Below the pieces are notes generated by a model, which was given only the letters and a program-made list of their open reading frames with translations, had not been told where the DNA came from and did no database searches. Shown here piece after piece: positions 44,314 through 54,172 of a stretch of 64,000 nt of DNA. Location of the stretch: assembly GCF_001050345.1 (NCBI RefSeq), contig NZ_LFMW01000007.1:310001-374000 (forward strand), read 5' to 3'. The DNA is from Pseudomonas fildesensis (lineage in GTDB: Bacteria; Pseudomonadota; Gammaproteobacteria; Pseudomonadales; Pseudomonadaceae). Position numbers and translations under genes: made by a program. Position 1 is the first letter of the stretch. The number at the start of each line of letters is the position of its first letter.

Positions 44314-45420
44314 TCAATGGGCGTGTTCGGCCGAGCCTTTGCCCAGTTCGGACTTGAGGATGAAGCTGCCGACCGTGGCCACCTGCGCCCCGGCGTCGAG
44401 GCCCTGGCGCACTTCGACGTAGCCGTTTTCACTGACGCCGAGTTCGAGATGGCGGGTGATAAACCCGTCAGGCGTGCGCACGAACACCGAGGGTTTGTCC
44501 TCGACGGTCTGGATCGCGGTTTGCGGGACGGTGACCCTGGCCTGGTAGGTGTCGGTGGCCAATTGCACGGTGACAAACAGCCCTGGGCGCCAGGCGTCGT
44601 CGGGGTTGGGCACGCTCACGCGTACGGTGGCGGTACGCGTCTGTTCACCGAGCAAATTGCCGACGTAGGCCACGGTGCCGAGCACTTCGGTGCCCATTTC
44701 CGTAGAGCTGACTTTCACCGGTTTGCCCACGCGAACCTTGTTCAAATCCTTGGGGAACACGCCGAAGGTGACCCACACCTGGGACAGGTCCGACAAGGTG
44801 AAGGCGTTGCTGGTTTCGCTCACCACCTCGCCGACACCCAGGTGTTTTTCCACCACCACGCCGGCAAATGGCGCACGCAGTTCATAGCGATTGCCGCCGA
44901 CCAACACGGCACTGCCGCTGAGGGCGGTCATCTTTTGACGGGCGTTGTTCTGGGCGATTTCAGCTTCTTGCAGGGTTTGGCGCGCCAGCAGGTAATCCTG
45001 TTCGGCGGAGATCTTGTCCTGCCACAACTGGCGCTCGCGCTGGAACGTGGTACGCGCCAGTTCGACCCGGCGCTCGCTGGCCGCCAGTTCACTGCGCTGA
45101 TCGGAAATCTGCTGACTGGCGATCACCGCCAACAGCTCGCCTTTCTTCACCGACTGGCCAAGATTGACCTTCACTGCCTCCACCACGCCCGCCGCACGCG
45201 GCACGATATGCGAGGTACGGTCCTCGTCAAAACGCACTTCCCCCGGCAGTGACAGCAGAGTGCTGATCGGCCGGGGTTGGGCCTCGGCGAGTTGAATACC
45301 GGCGGCCTCGATTTGCTGCTCGGTGAGTTCGAGTTTGCCTTCTTCTTCCTCGGCACCGGCAACGCTGGACAGCATCAGGCCCAAGGCGACGGCAAGCGCC
45401 ACGCCGTGTCGTTTGTTCAT
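44314..45420 (-). CDS. czcB: Periplasmic adaptor protein CzcB (membrane fusion protein)
   Basis: The 368-residue protein has a signal peptide (LAVALGLMLSSVAGA), a lipoyl/barrel-sandwich domain split by a coiled coil (about 100-160, RSELAASERRVELARTTFQRE), and a beta-barrel part. It joins CzcA to the outer-membrane CzcC. It lacks the His-rich N-terminal extension of some CzcB proteins but has a short acidic Glu run after the signal peptide, and it ends SAEHAH. Confidence 0.94.
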   Translation of the reverse strand: MNKRHGVALAVALGLMLSSVAGAEEEEGKLELTEQQIEAAGIQLAEAQPRPISTLLSLPGEVRFDEDRTSHIVPRAAGVVEAVKVNLGQSVKKGELLAVIASQQISDQRSELAASERRVELARTTFQRERQLWQDKISAEQDYLLARQTLQEAEIAQNNARQKMTALSGSAVLVGGNRYELRAPFAGVVVEKHLGVGEVVSETSNAFTLSDLSQVWVTFGVFPKDLNKVRVGKPVKVSSTEMGTEVLGTVAYVGNLLGEQTRTATVRVSVPNPDDAWRPGLFVTVQLATDTYQARVTVPQTAIQTVEDKPSVFVRTPDGFITRHLELGVSENGYVEVRQGLDAGAQVATVGSFILKSELGKGSAEHAH

Positions 45421-45438
45421 AAATGACTCCAGAAAAAA

Positions 45439-46662
45439 TCAAAACCGGGCGAGGTCGCCGTAAATCCGTTCGATGCGCACCCAGGCGTCGGTGGCCTGGG
45501 CGGTCGCTGTGAGGTATTGGGTGCGGGCCGCGATCAAGGTGCGCTGGGCGTCGAGCACGTCGAGGAAGTTGAACTTGCCCATCTCGAAACCACGGGTGGC
45601 GCTGTCGACCGCGCTTTGGGCGGCAGGCAAGATCTGCTGGTTGAACGCGCGCACTTCGGTATTGGCGGTTTGCCACAGGTCCAGGGCTTGGCGGGTTTCG
45701 GTGCGCAAGCGCAGTTCGGTGGCGTTACGCAGGTCGCGCGCCTGGTCGGCACGCCGCGTGGCCGAGAGCACATTGCCTTGGTTGCGATTGAACAGCGGGA
45801 TCGGCATCGACACGCCCACCAGGTTTACACGCTCGCGCAGGCTGGCGTCGTACTGGCTGCCGATGGATACATCCAGGTCGGGAATGCGCTGGGCTTTTTC
45901 CAGGCCCACGCTGGCTTCGTTCTGCAGGATTTGCAGTTCGGCCAGGCGCAGTTCGGTGGTGTGCTCAAGACGTGCGAGCAATTGCGCGGTGGGCGGCAAC
46001 GGCGGCGTGGACTGAGGTTGCGTAGCGACGGCCTGGAAGTCCGGCGTGGCGTTGCCGGTGCTGGCGGCCAGGCGGCGGTAGGCGTCGGTTAGGCCCATCT
46101 GCGCGCGGTTGAATTCCAGGCGGATTTCCGAGAGCTGCACCTGGGCGCGGGTGGCTTCCACCGGTGACGATTTGCCGGCGGTGACACGCCCGTTCGCGAC
46201 CACCAGACCGCGTTCGGCCAAGGCCAGGGAACGCTGCGCCAGGTCGAGGCGTTCCTGGGCGCGAAGGGCGCCGTAGTAGCCGTCGATCACATCTGCGCGC
46301 AGCACGTTGCGGCGCTGTTCCAGCGTCAGCGCGGCAGCGTCCTGGGCGCGCGTGGCCACATCAATTCGCGCACCACGCTTGCCGCCCAGTTCCAGGGTCT
46401 GGCTCAGTTTTACCGTAGTGGTGCGGGTGTTGCGGCGGGTGTCTTCGGCATCCCACGAGGCGACCGGATTAGGGATCAGACCAGCCTGTTGGCGGCCACC
46501 TTCGGCGATGCCGACTTCCCATTGCGCGGCGGCCAGATCGGGGTTGTTGGCAAAGGCGGTTTGCAGGGCGGAATCGAGGGTCAACGTCTGTGCGCCGACC
46601 CCTTGGGCCATCGCCAGGAACACGATGGCCGCGCCCAGTAAGGTTCTTGCAGGAGTTGGCAT
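45439..46662 (-). CDS. czcC: Outer-membrane efflux protein CzcC
   Basis: The 407-residue TolC-like protein has a signal peptide (VFLAMAQGVGAQ) and two repeats of helical and beta segments, with GLIPNPVASW and GVSMPIPLFNRNQG at the usual places. It forms the outer-membrane channel of the CzcCBA tripartite pump. The ATG 46662 (MPTPARTLL) is chosen, since it starts the signal peptide directly. A TGTAATGTT word lies 86 bases upstream on its strand. Confidence 0.93.
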   Translation of the reverse strand: MPTPARTLLGAAIVFLAMAQGVGAQTLTLDSALQTAFANNPDLAAAQWEVGIAEGGRQQAGLIPNPVASWDAEDTRRNTRTTTVKLSQTLELGGKRGARIDVATRAQDAAALTLEQRRNVLRADVIDGYYGALRAQERLDLAQRSLALAERGLVVANGRVTAGKSSPVEATRAQVQLSEIRLEFNRAQMGLTDAYRRLAASTGNATPDFQAVATQPQSTPPLPPTAQLLARLEHTTELRLAELQILQNEASVGLEKAQRIPDLDVSIGSQYDASLRERVNLVGVSMPIPLFNRNQGNVLSATRRADQARDLRNATELRLRTETRQALDLWQTANTEVRAFNQQILPAAQSAVDSATRGFEMGKFNFLDVLDAQRTLIAARTQYLTATAQATDAWVRIERIYGDLARF

Positions 46663-46747
46663 AACGAGAGTTCCAGGCCCATGAAATGGCGGATAAATCC
46701 AAGCCGGGGGCACTGTAGCTTTCGGTACTTATCAGGGCGGTGGGCGC

Positions 46748-46756
46748 AACATTACA
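46748..46756 (-). promoter_or_regulatory. TGTAATGTT word before czcCBA (candidate CzcR site)
   Basis: On the minus strand this reads TGTAATGTT, one base different from the words at 37226 and 38726. It lies in the 110-base gap between czcD and czcC. The shared use before porin, czcRS and czcC suggests a regulator site. Confidence 0.4.
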
Positions 46757-46772
46757 AATCCGTTAGCCAGGG

Positions 46773-47678
46773 TCAGGCATGCACCTCGTCGTGTTCGTCA
46801 TGCTCGAAGCCGTCGCCTTCGACCTGAATGGTGGCGTGGGAAATATCGAATTTTTCGTGGAGCAATTCCGTCACTTGAGTAAGGATTTTTTGTTCGGTAT
46901 TCAGCGTCGCATCCGCCACCAGGTGGGTGCTCAGCACATTCTTGCCGCTGGTGAGCGCCCAGATATGCAGGTCGTGCACGTCCTTGACCCCAGGTACACC
47001 GCGAATAGCCTGCTCCACCTGATCGATATCGATACCGTCCGGCACACCTTGCAGCAGCACGTTCATGCTTTCCTTGAGCAGCGTCCATGTGCGTGGCAAC
47101 ACCCAGAAACCAATGGCCGCCGCAACCAACGAGTCGACCCAGCCCCAGCCGGTGAGCAGGATCACCACGGCGGCGATGATCACGCCGATGGAGCCGAGCA
47201 TGTCGCTCCAGACCTCCAGGTAGGCGCCCTTCACATTCAGGCTTTCGCCACTGGCCGCGCTGAGCAGGCGCATGGAAATCAGGTTGACGATCAGTCCCAG
47301 CAGGGCAATTACCAGCATGCCTGTGGACTGGATCTCGGTAGGCGCCTGCACGCGCTGATACGCCTCGTAAAGGATGTAGAACGCCACGGCGAACAGCAGC
47401 AGCGCATTGAAAGCAGCCGCCAGAATCTCGAAGCGGGCATAGCCAAAGGTGCGCTTGCGGTCGGCGGCGCGCTTGGCCACCTGGATCGCCACCAGGGAAA
47501 TGCCCAGGGCCAGGGCGTCGGTCATCATGTGCGCGGCGTCGGACAACAGCGCCAGGCTGCCGGTGACAAATGCACCGATGACCTCGGCAATCATGAAACT
47601 GCCGGTCAGCCCGAGGGCGATCCATAACAGGCGTTCGTGGCCGGCGCGTACTTGGGCGTGGTTGTGTCCTGCGCTCAT
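46773..47678 (-). CDS. czcD: Cation diffusion facilitator CzcD (Zn/Co/Cd exporter)
   Basis: The 301-residue protein has about six transmembrane segments and the metal site pairs LLSDAAHMMTDALAL (TM2) and VWSDMLGSIGV (TM5). The cytosolic C-terminal domain ends in a His/Asp tail (HDEHDEVHA), and a His-rich N-terminus (GHNHAQ) is present. It moves Zn and similar ions out of the cytosol, complementing CzcCBA. It lies upstream of czcC in the same direction. Confidence 0.94.
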   Translation of the reverse strand: MSAGHNHAQVRAGHERLLWIALGLTGSFMIAEVIGAFVTGSLALLSDAAHMMTDALALGISLVAIQVAKRAADRKRTFGYARFEILAAAFNALLLFAVAFYILYEAYQRVQAPTEIQSTGMLVIALLGLIVNLISMRLLSAASGESLNVKGAYLEVWSDMLGSIGVIIAAVVILLTGWGWVDSLVAAAIGFWVLPRTWTLLKESMNVLLQGVPDGIDIDQVEQAIRGVPGVKDVHDLHIWALTSGKNVLSTHLVADATLNTEQKILTQVTELLHEKFDISHATIQVEGDGFEHDEHDEVHA

Positions 47679-47715
47679 GGAAAATCCTCGGAGTTGGGGG
47701 TGATCTTGGGAGTCT

Positions 47716-47741
47716 CATCGCCGGCAAGCCGGTGCCTACAG
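47716..47741. repeat. REP sequence
   Basis: ATCGCCGGCAAGCCGGTGCC with TACAG carries the same GCCGGC core as the other REPs. It lies in the gap between czcD and the GntP-type gene. Confidence 0.75.
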
Positions 47742-47941
47742 GGGGGGCGCGGTGGATCATAGAGCTGTAGGCCAAAACCTCCGGCATGGGTTGCAATATT
47801 GTCATCTGCGCGCCAGCCCGTTGTCAGATTGAACGCACCAAAACGGCACATGAACGCTCTGGAACGGTTGTATCAGGTATGCTTTTGAAGCAGGAAACAA
47901 AATGAAACAATTTTCCAACCTGTTCGATAAGGAGTCCCGTT

Positions 47942-49312
47942 TTGGAGTTATCGGCTGCCGCGTGGATGGTGCACGACACCCGCCTCATGTTTTGCGTACT
48001 GCTGGCCATCGTCAGCATCATCGTGCTGATCAGCGCGACAAAGTTGCCACCCTTCCTGTCGATCCTGATCGGCACGTTTATCGCCGGGGTTGGCGCCGGG
48101 CTGCCGCCGGAAGAAGTCGCCAAGGCGTTCAGCAAGGGCGCCGGGGCAATCCTCGGTGAAGCCGGAATCATCATTGCCCTGGGCTCGATGCTTGGCGCGC
48201 TGATGGCAGAATCCGGCGCGGCAGACCGCATCGCCACCACCCTGCTCGGGTTGGGCAAGGGCAGGTCATTGCCGTGGGTGATGGCGTTGGTGGCGATGGT
48301 GATCGGCCTGCCGCTGTTCTTCGAAGTCGGGCTGGTGATGATGGTGCCGATCATCTTGGTGATGGCCAAGCGCTCGAACCAGCCGCTGCTGAAAATCGCC
48401 ATTCCGGCACTGGCGGGCATGACCACCCTGCACGCCCTGATGCCACCGCATCCGGGGCCACTGATTGCGGTGAGTGCACTGCACGCAGACCTTGGCCTGA
48501 CCATGCTGCTGGGCTTTTGCCTGGCGGTGCCGGCGGTGATCCTGGCCGGGCCGCTCTACGGCAATTGGCTGTCCAAGCGCATGCAGGTGGATGAGCCCGC
48601 CGACATCGGTGCGTTGTTCAGCGCACCACCCAAGGCGCCGCGCCAGCCGAGCTTTGGCGTGTCGCTGCTGATCATTTTATTGCCGGTAATTTTGATGCTC
48701 GGCAGCACCTTGGCCAAAGTCGCGCTGCCGGTCGACAGCACGGTAGGGCTGACCTTGAAGTTCCTCGGTGAACCGCTGATCGCCCTCGGCCTGGCCGTGA
48801 TCGCCGCCGTGGTTTGCCTGGGCTGGGCCGCCGGCATGCCGCGCGCCGACGTCGGCAACACCCTGCGCAAAGCCCTCGCGCCGATTGCCGTGTTGCTGCT
48901 GACCATCGGTGCCGGTGGCGGCCTCAAGCAAACCCTGCTGGATGCCGGCGTCAGCCAAACCATCAGCAAGGTCGCCGAAGGCGCGCACATGCCCTATTTA
49001 TTACTAGCGTGGCTAATCGCCGTGGCGCTGCGCCAGGCCACCGGTTCGGCCACCGTCGCCACCACCACGGCCGCCGGCATCCTCGCGCCGATGATGGCCG
49101 GGCTGACTGCCACGCAGAGCTCACTGGTGGCGCTGGTGATCGGCGCCGGCTCGGTGTTCTTCTGCCACGTCAACGACGCCGGCTTCTGGATGGTGCGTGA
49201 GTACTTCGGCTTGCAGTTGAAGCAGACGATTTGGGTGTGGTCGGTGTTGCAGACGATTGTGTCGGTGGTCGGGTTGGTGGGGACGTTGTTGCTTTGGCAC
49301 TTTTTGACTTGA
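47942..49312 (+). CDS. gntT: GntP-family gluconate:proton symporter
   Basis: The 456-residue protein has 12-14 transmembrane segments and GntP motifs: KLPPFLSILIGTFIAG, GLPLFFEVGLVMMVPI and LMPPHPGPL. It should take up gluconate or a related sugar acid. It begins with TTG at 47942, eight bases after AAGGAG. No kinase or regulator gene is beside it. Confidence 0.9.
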   Translation: MELSAAAWMVHDTRLMFCVLLAIVSIIVLISATKLPPFLSILIGTFIAGVGAGLPPEEVAKAFSKGAGAILGEAGIIIALGSMLGALMAESGAADRIATTLLGLGKGRSLPWVMALVAMVIGLPLFFEVGLVMMVPIILVMAKRSNQPLLKIAIPALAGMTTLHALMPPHPGPLIAVSALHADLGLTMLLGFCLAVPAVILAGPLYGNWLSKRMQVDEPADIGALFSAPPKAPRQPSFGVSLLIILLPVILMLGSTLAKVALPVDSTVGLTLKFLGEPLIALGLAVIAAVVCLGWAAGMPRADVGNTLRKALAPIAVLLLTIGAGGGLKQTLLDAGVSQTISKVAEGAHMPYLLLAWLIAVALRQATGSATVATTTAAGILAPMMAGLTATQSSLVALVIGAGSVFFCHVNDAGFWMVREYFGLQLKQTIWVWSVLQTIVSVVGLVGTLLLWHFLT

Positions 49313-49316
49313 GTGC

Positions 49317-50606
49317 TTAGGCGGCCAACGTGTGACGCTTGCTGAACCGCACCACACTCGCCACCCCCACCGCCCCCATCACCACGCAATACCCCACGCA
49401 AATCCACGGGCTGGTCGGCATCAGTGCAATCAGCATCAGCGGTGTGGTGCTCGCCCACAGCGCGTAGGCAATGTTGTAGGTGAAGGAGATCCCCGACACC
49501 CGCACCGGTGCCGGAAACAGGCCGACCATCACCGACGGCACCGCGCCGACTACGCCGCAACTCAAGCCCGCCACCGCGTATGCCGCGCCGAGCCACACGC
49601 CGCCGGCGATCAGGCTGGCGTACAACACCGCAATCCCCACCGGCAGCAACAGGCTGTAGACCAGCACCGCTCGCCAGGCGCCGATGCGGTCCACCAGCAG
49701 GCCGGCCAGGACGCAGCCGATGTTCAGGAACACGATGCCCAGGGCGCTCAGGGCGAAGGTGTGGCTGGGGGTCATGCCGAAGGTTTTCTGCATCATGGTC
49801 GGGGTGATGACCACCAGCACCACCACGGCCGAGGTGAGCACGCAGGTGAGGATCATCGCCGGCAGCAACACGGCGCGGTGGTCACGCAGTACGGTGCGCA
49901 ATGGCAGCTCGGCGGCGGCTTGGCGGCGGGCCTGCATTTCGAGGAACACCGGGGTTTCATTGAGCCAGCGGCGCAGCCACACGCCGATCACGCCGAACAC
50001 GCCGCCGAGCAGGAAGGGGAAGCGCCAGGCGTAGTCGAGGATTTCGGCGGGGGTGAAGGCTTGCGCCAGCAGCGTGGCGGTCAGGGCGCCGAGCAGGTAG
50101 CCGAAGGTCAGGCCGGCTTGGAGGAAGCCCAGGGCATAACCACGGTGATTGGCCGGGGCGTGCTCGGCGACGAAGGTCCAGGCGCTGGGCACTTCGCCGC
50201 CCACCGCGGCGCCTTGCAGCACACGCAACGCCAGCAGGATCAGCGGTGCGAAATAACCGATTTGCGCGTAGGTTGGCATGATCCCGATCAGCAGACAGGG
50301 CAAGGCCATCATCAGGATGCTCAGGCTGAATACGCGCTTGCGCCCCAGGTGGTCAGCAAAGTGCGCCATCAGGATGCCGCCCAGCGGGCGCGCGAGGTAG
50401 CCGGTGACGAAAATGCCGAAGCTTTGCAGCAGGCGCAGCCACTCGGGCATTTCCGGGGGGAAGAACAGTTGGCTGAGGGTCAGCGCGAAAAACACGAAGA
50501 TAATGAAGTCGTAGATTTCCAGCGCGCCGCCCAGGGCGGCCAGGCCCAGGGTTTTGTAGTCGGAGCGGGAAAAACGCTGCGTCTGTGGAAGGGAGGTGGC
50601 AGTCAT
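49317..50606 (-). CDS. MFS transporter of the metabolite:proton symporter (MHS) type
   Basis: The 429-residue protein has twelve hydrophobic segments and the motifs GGALEIYDFIIFVFFA at the start and HFADHLGRKRVF in the first loop, the form of MHS-type carriers such as proline/betaine or citrate transporters. The substrate is not known. It converges with the gntT-like gene at four bases and is divergent from the atoE-like gene. Confidence 0.88.
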   Translation of the reverse strand: MTATSLPQTQRFSRSDYKTLGLAALGGALEIYDFIIFVFFALTLSQLFFPPEMPEWLRLLQSFGIFVTGYLARPLGGILMAHFADHLGRKRVFSLSILMMALPCLLIGIMPTYAQIGYFAPLILLALRVLQGAAVGGEVPSAWTFVAEHAPANHRGYALGFLQAGLTFGYLLGALTATLLAQAFTPAEILDYAWRFPFLLGGVFGVIGVWLRRWLNETPVFLEMQARRQAAAELPLRTVLRDHRAVLLPAMILTCVLTSAVVVLVVITPTMMQKTFGMTPSHTFALSALGIVFLNIGCVLAGLLVDRIGAWRAVLVYSLLLPVGIAVLYASLIAGGVWLGAAYAVAGLSCGVVGAVPSVMVGLFPAPVRVSGISFTYNIAYALWASTTPLMLIALMPTSPWICVGYCVVMGAVGVASVVRFSKRHTLAA

Positions 50607-50791
50607 GACGGAGCTCGGCAGACAAACAAAATGGCGTGCAGGTTATGAGCTGAACCGGATGATGGCAATCGCCGCAGATATATTTGTTTTCCTCATGGAT
50701 CGATGAAGATAACTGCATTCCCATATCAATGGCCGTAGCGGAACATGCCGTAAAACTGCCAAACCCATAATAAAGATAAGAGGAATGACTC

Positions 50792-52210
50792 GTGGCCGAC
50801 GCTATCGAAGAAAGCCGCTATGCCCGATTTGCCCTGCGTTGTTCAAACTTCGCCGAACGCTGGTTCCCTGACTCCTGGGTGTTTGCGGCCCTCGCCGTGA
50901 TCATTGTCGCCGTCGCGACGCTGGGCATGGGCGCTGCGCCGACCGAAGCCGCCAAAGCCTTTGGTGACGGGTTTTGGAGCCTGATCCCGTTCACCATGCA
51001 GATGGCCTTTGTGGTGATCGGCGGTTACGTGGTCGCCAGCTCGCCGCCTGCGGTAAAACTGATTGACCGCCTGGCACGCATCCCGAAGAACGGCCGTTCC
51101 GCCGTGGCGTGGGTCGCATTGATTTCCATGGTGGCGTCGTTGCTCAACTGGGGCCTGTCCCTGGTGTTCGGCGGTTTGCTGGTGCGTGCACTCGCGCGTC
51201 GTACGGATTTGCGCATGGATTATCGAGCTGCCGGCGCAGCGGCCTACCTGGGCCTCGGCGCGGTGTGGGCGTTGGGGCTGTCGTCGTCGGCCGCGCAGTT
51301 GCAGGCCAACCCGGCCAGTTTGCCGCCGTCGATCCTGTCGATCACCGGGGTGATCCCGTTCACCGACACCATCTTCCTGTGGCAGTCCGGCGTGCTGTTG
51401 CTGGCACTGATCGTGGTGTCGCTGATCATCGCCTACGCCACAGCGCCCGGCCCGAACAGCGCACGTGATGCCAAGGCCTGCGGCGTCGACCCGGCGTTCA
51501 ACCTGCCCAAGCCGCAACCACCGACCCGCCCGGGCGAATGGCTGGAACACAGCCCGGTGCTGACCATCTTGCTGGCGTTGCTGGCAGCGGGCTGGTTGTT
51601 CCATGAGTTTTCGACCAAGCCGGCGATCAGCGCGATCTCGGGGCTGAACACCTATAACTTCCTGTTCATCATGGTCGGCGCGCTGCTGCACTGGCGCCCG
51701 CGCAGCTTCCTGGATGCGGTAGCGCGTGCGGTACCGACCACCACCGGCGTGCTGATCCAGTTCCCGCTGTACGGCTCGATTGCCGCGCTGATGACCGTGG
51801 TCAAGGGTGGCGACGGCGCGACACTGGCGCACCATATCTCGACGTTCTTCACCTCCATCGCCTCCCACGACACTTACGCGCTGCTGATGGGCGTGTACTC
51901 GGCGGTGCTGGGTTTCTTTATCCCGTCGGGCGGCGGCAAGTGGATCATCGAAGCGCCGTACGTGATGCAAGTGGCCAATGATCTGCAATACCACCTGGGC
52001 TGGGCGGTACAGATCTACAACGCGGCCGAGGCGCTGCCGAACCTGATCAGCCCGTTCTATATGCTGCCGTTGCTGGGGGTGTTGGGGTTGAAGGCGCGGG
52101 ATTTGATAGGGTTTTCGTTTGTGCAATTGCTGGTGCATACGCCGCTGGTGTTGTTCCTGCTGTGGGCGCTGGGGACGACGTTGAAGTATTTGCCGCCGGT
52201 GATGCCATAA
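50792..52210 (+). CDS. atoE: Short-chain fatty acid transporter (AtoE family)
   Basis: The 472-residue protein has about eleven transmembrane segments and the family stretches SLLNWGLSLVFGGLLVRALAR and FFIPSGGGKWIIEAPYV. AtoE proteins take up short-chain fatty acids such as butyrate or acetoacetate. It starts with GTG 50792 after AGAGGAATG. It is not next to atoDA or a beta-oxidation gene here. Confidence 0.9.
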   Translation: MADAIEESRYARFALRCSNFAERWFPDSWVFAALAVIIVAVATLGMGAAPTEAAKAFGDGFWSLIPFTMQMAFVVIGGYVVASSPPAVKLIDRLARIPKNGRSAVAWVALISMVASLLNWGLSLVFGGLLVRALARRTDLRMDYRAAGAAAYLGLGAVWALGLSSSAAQLQANPASLPPSILSITGVIPFTDTIFLWQSGVLLLALIVVSLIIAYATAPGPNSARDAKACGVDPAFNLPKPQPPTRPGEWLEHSPVLTILLALLAAGWLFHEFSTKPAISAISGLNTYNFLFIMVGALLHWRPRSFLDAVARAVPTTTGVLIQFPLYGSIAALMTVVKGGDGATLAHHISTFFTSIASHDTYALLMGVYSAVLGFFIPSGGGKWIIEAPYVMQVANDLQYHLGWAVQIYNAAEALPNLISPFYMLPLLGVLGLKARDLIGFSFVQLLVHTPLVLFLLWALGTTLKYLPPVMP

Positions 52211-52262
52211 CAGCAGCTACAAGCTTCAAGGTATTAGCTTCAAGCTTGCAGCTTGAGGCTGA
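52211..52262. repeat. CAAGCTT-rich repeat after the atoE-like gene
   Basis: The sequence carries CAAGCTTCAAG, a spacer TATTAG, then CTTCAAGCTTG and CAGCTTGAG, so it folds into alternative hairpins directly after the stop codon. It looks like the small dispersed 3' repeats of fluorescent pseudomonads. No T-run follows. Confidence 0.45.
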
Positions 52263-52349
52263 TTGCTTGCCGCTGCCTTAATTCCGTCACATTCCATTGC
52301 TACTGTCCCGGCGAAACATCTTGCAACATCTCGCCAGGGATTCCCCGCA

Positions 52350-54050
52350 ATGAGTGACGACCACGAAGACCGCCCTTCCCCCGATTCCGTTACCCAACCG
52401 CCAGTAGATACCAGTCGGCGGCGTTTCCTGGGGGGCGCGGCAGTGCTGGGGGTCGGCGCGACGTTGAGCGCCTGTGGCAATACCAGCGAAGCGCCGGGCC
52501 CGCCGGTAGCGCGGCCGCTCACGCCCCAAGAGCTGGACAAGGCCTTGCACGACCAGGTGAAAACCGTGGTGGTGATCTATGCCGAGAACCGTAGCTTCAA
52601 CAACCTGTTTGCTGATTTCCCCGGCGTGGAGAAACCGCTGTCGGCGCTTTCTGCCGCTGAATACCAGCAACGCGACCGCGATGGCAGCGCATTAAGCACC
52701 CTGCCCCCCGCTTGGGGCGGCGTGCTGCAAGTCGGTCCGCAAAGCGTGGACGGCGTCACCTACCCCAGCGAGGTGCAATTCCAGGAAAACTTGCCCAACG
52801 CGCCCTTCGCCCTCAAGGGCCCGAACGCCGAAGACCTGCCGCTGAGCCTGGTCACCCGCGACTTGTGGCACGTGTTTTACCAGAACCAGATGCAGATCAA
52901 CGGTGGCAAGAACGACAATTTTGTCGCCTGGGCCGACTCCGGTGGCCTGGTAATGGGGCATTACGCCCAGAGCCGTTATTCCCTGCGCCTGTGGGACGTG
53001 GCCAAGGAGTTTGTGCTCTGCGATAACTTCTTCCAGGGCGCGTTTGGCGGTTCGTTCCTAAACCATCAATACCTGATCAGCGCTACCGCGCCGTTTTATC
53101 CGAATGCGTCACAGTCGGTGGCCAAGGCGCAGATTGCCACGCTGCAAAGCGACGACCCGACCGACACACGTCTCAAGCCGCTGGATAAATCCCCGGCCAG
53201 CGCCATGACCGGCCCGCCGCAGTTCGGCCCCAGCGCGCTGACCCCGGACGGTTACGCCGTCAACACCCTGGCCCCGCCCTACTGGCCAACCTGGATCCGC
53301 GACCCGGAAAACCCGGACTATTCCAAACCCGACTTGCCCAACGTGCTGGTGCCGCAAACCCACGAACACATCGGCGACAAGCTGTCGAAGAAGAATATCG
53401 ACTGGGCCTGGTACGCCGGGGCCTGGCAGGCGACGCTGGAGCAGTTCAAGGATTCGGGCGGCATCCCGAAGATTCCGAACTTCCAGTACCACCACCAGCC
53501 GTTCAATTACTTCAAGCAGCTGGGGCCGCAGAACCGCGCGGAACGTGACAAGCGACTGCGCGACGCGGGGTTGGGCGATGAGTCCAGCACCAACCGGTTC
53601 TTCGCCGACGCACAGGCGGGCAAACTGCCCGCAGTGAGCTTCTACAAGCCGCAAGGCAACCTCAACATGCACGCCGGTTATGCCGACGTGGCCTCGGGCG
53701 ACCGCCATATCGCCCGTACCTTGAAGGTGCTGCAGGAAAGCCCGCAGTGGAAAAACATGGTGGTGGTGGTCACCGTCGATGAGAACGGCGGCTGGTGGGA
53801 CCACGTCGCGCCGCCCAAAGGCGACCGCTGGGGCCCTGGCACGCGGGTTCCGGCGATTGTGGTGTCGCCCTTTGCGCGCAAAGGCACGGTGGACCACACG
53901 GTGTACGACACCGCATCGATCCTGCGTTTGATCACCCGAGTGTTCCAGCTGGAGACCCTTGACGGCCTCAAGCAGCGTGATGACGCGATGATTGCCCGCG
54001 GCCAGAAGCCGATGGGTGATTTGAGCAACGCGTTGCAGTTCAACGTGTAG
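52350..54050 (+). CDS. Tat-exported acid phosphatase/phosphoesterase (AcpA-like)
   Basis: The 566-residue protein has a twin-arginine signal (SRRRFLGG, about residue 22) and, after the hydrophobic part, a lipobox-like LSACG, so it may be a Tat lipoprotein. The alkaline-phosphatase-like core carries the nucleophile region [10 protein letters not shown], then [12 protein letters not shown] and the late [16 protein letters not shown]. The PF04185 phosphoesterase family holds acid phosphatases and phospholipase C. The length and the absence of the C-terminal PLC repeats favour an acid phosphatase. ATG 52350 follows AGGGA. Confidence 0.85.
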   Translation: MSDDHEDRPSPDSVTQPPVDTSRRRFLGGAAVLGVGATLSACGNTSEAPGPPVARPLTPQELDKALHDQVKTVVVIYAENRSFNNLFADFPGVEKPLSALSAAEYQQRDRDGSALSTLPPAWGGVLQVGPQSVDGVTYPSEVQFQENLPNAPFALKGPNAEDLPLSLVTRDLWHVFYQNQMQINGGKNDNFVAWADSGGLVMGHYAQSRYSLRLWDVAKEFVLCDNFFQGAFGGSFLNHQYLISATAPFYPNASQSVAKAQIATLQSDDPTDTRLKPLDKSPASAMTGPPQFGPSALTPDGYAVNTLAPPYWPTWIRDPENPDYSKPDLPNVLVPQTHEHIGDKLSKKNIDWAWYAGAWQATLEQFKDSGGIPKIPNFQYHHQPFNYFKQLGPQNRAERDKRLRDAGLGDESSTNRFFADAQAGKLPAVSFYKPQGNLNMHAGYADVASGDRHIARTLKVLQESPQWKNMVVVVTVDENGGWWDHVAPPKGDRWGPGTRVPAIVVSPFARKGTVDHTVYDTASILRLITRVFQLETLDGLKQRDDAMIARGQKPMGDLSNALQFNV

Positions 54051-54172
54051 GAAGGCTTATCCAAAAGCGACACGCCCGGAGATTTAGCACGCGGTTTTCC
54101 TGGTCAGCCGCTACTGTGTGCAAGTGGGCTTTCACCCCGCGCAGACGGGCTTTCGCTGACAAGGAATTAACT

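Noticed and set aside
42862..45252. 796-codon open frame on the plus strand across czcB and czcA
   Set aside because: It lies antisense to two clear, intact genes. GC-rich codon use of those genes leaves the opposite frame open. Its protein is rich in His, Gln and Gly with no domain.
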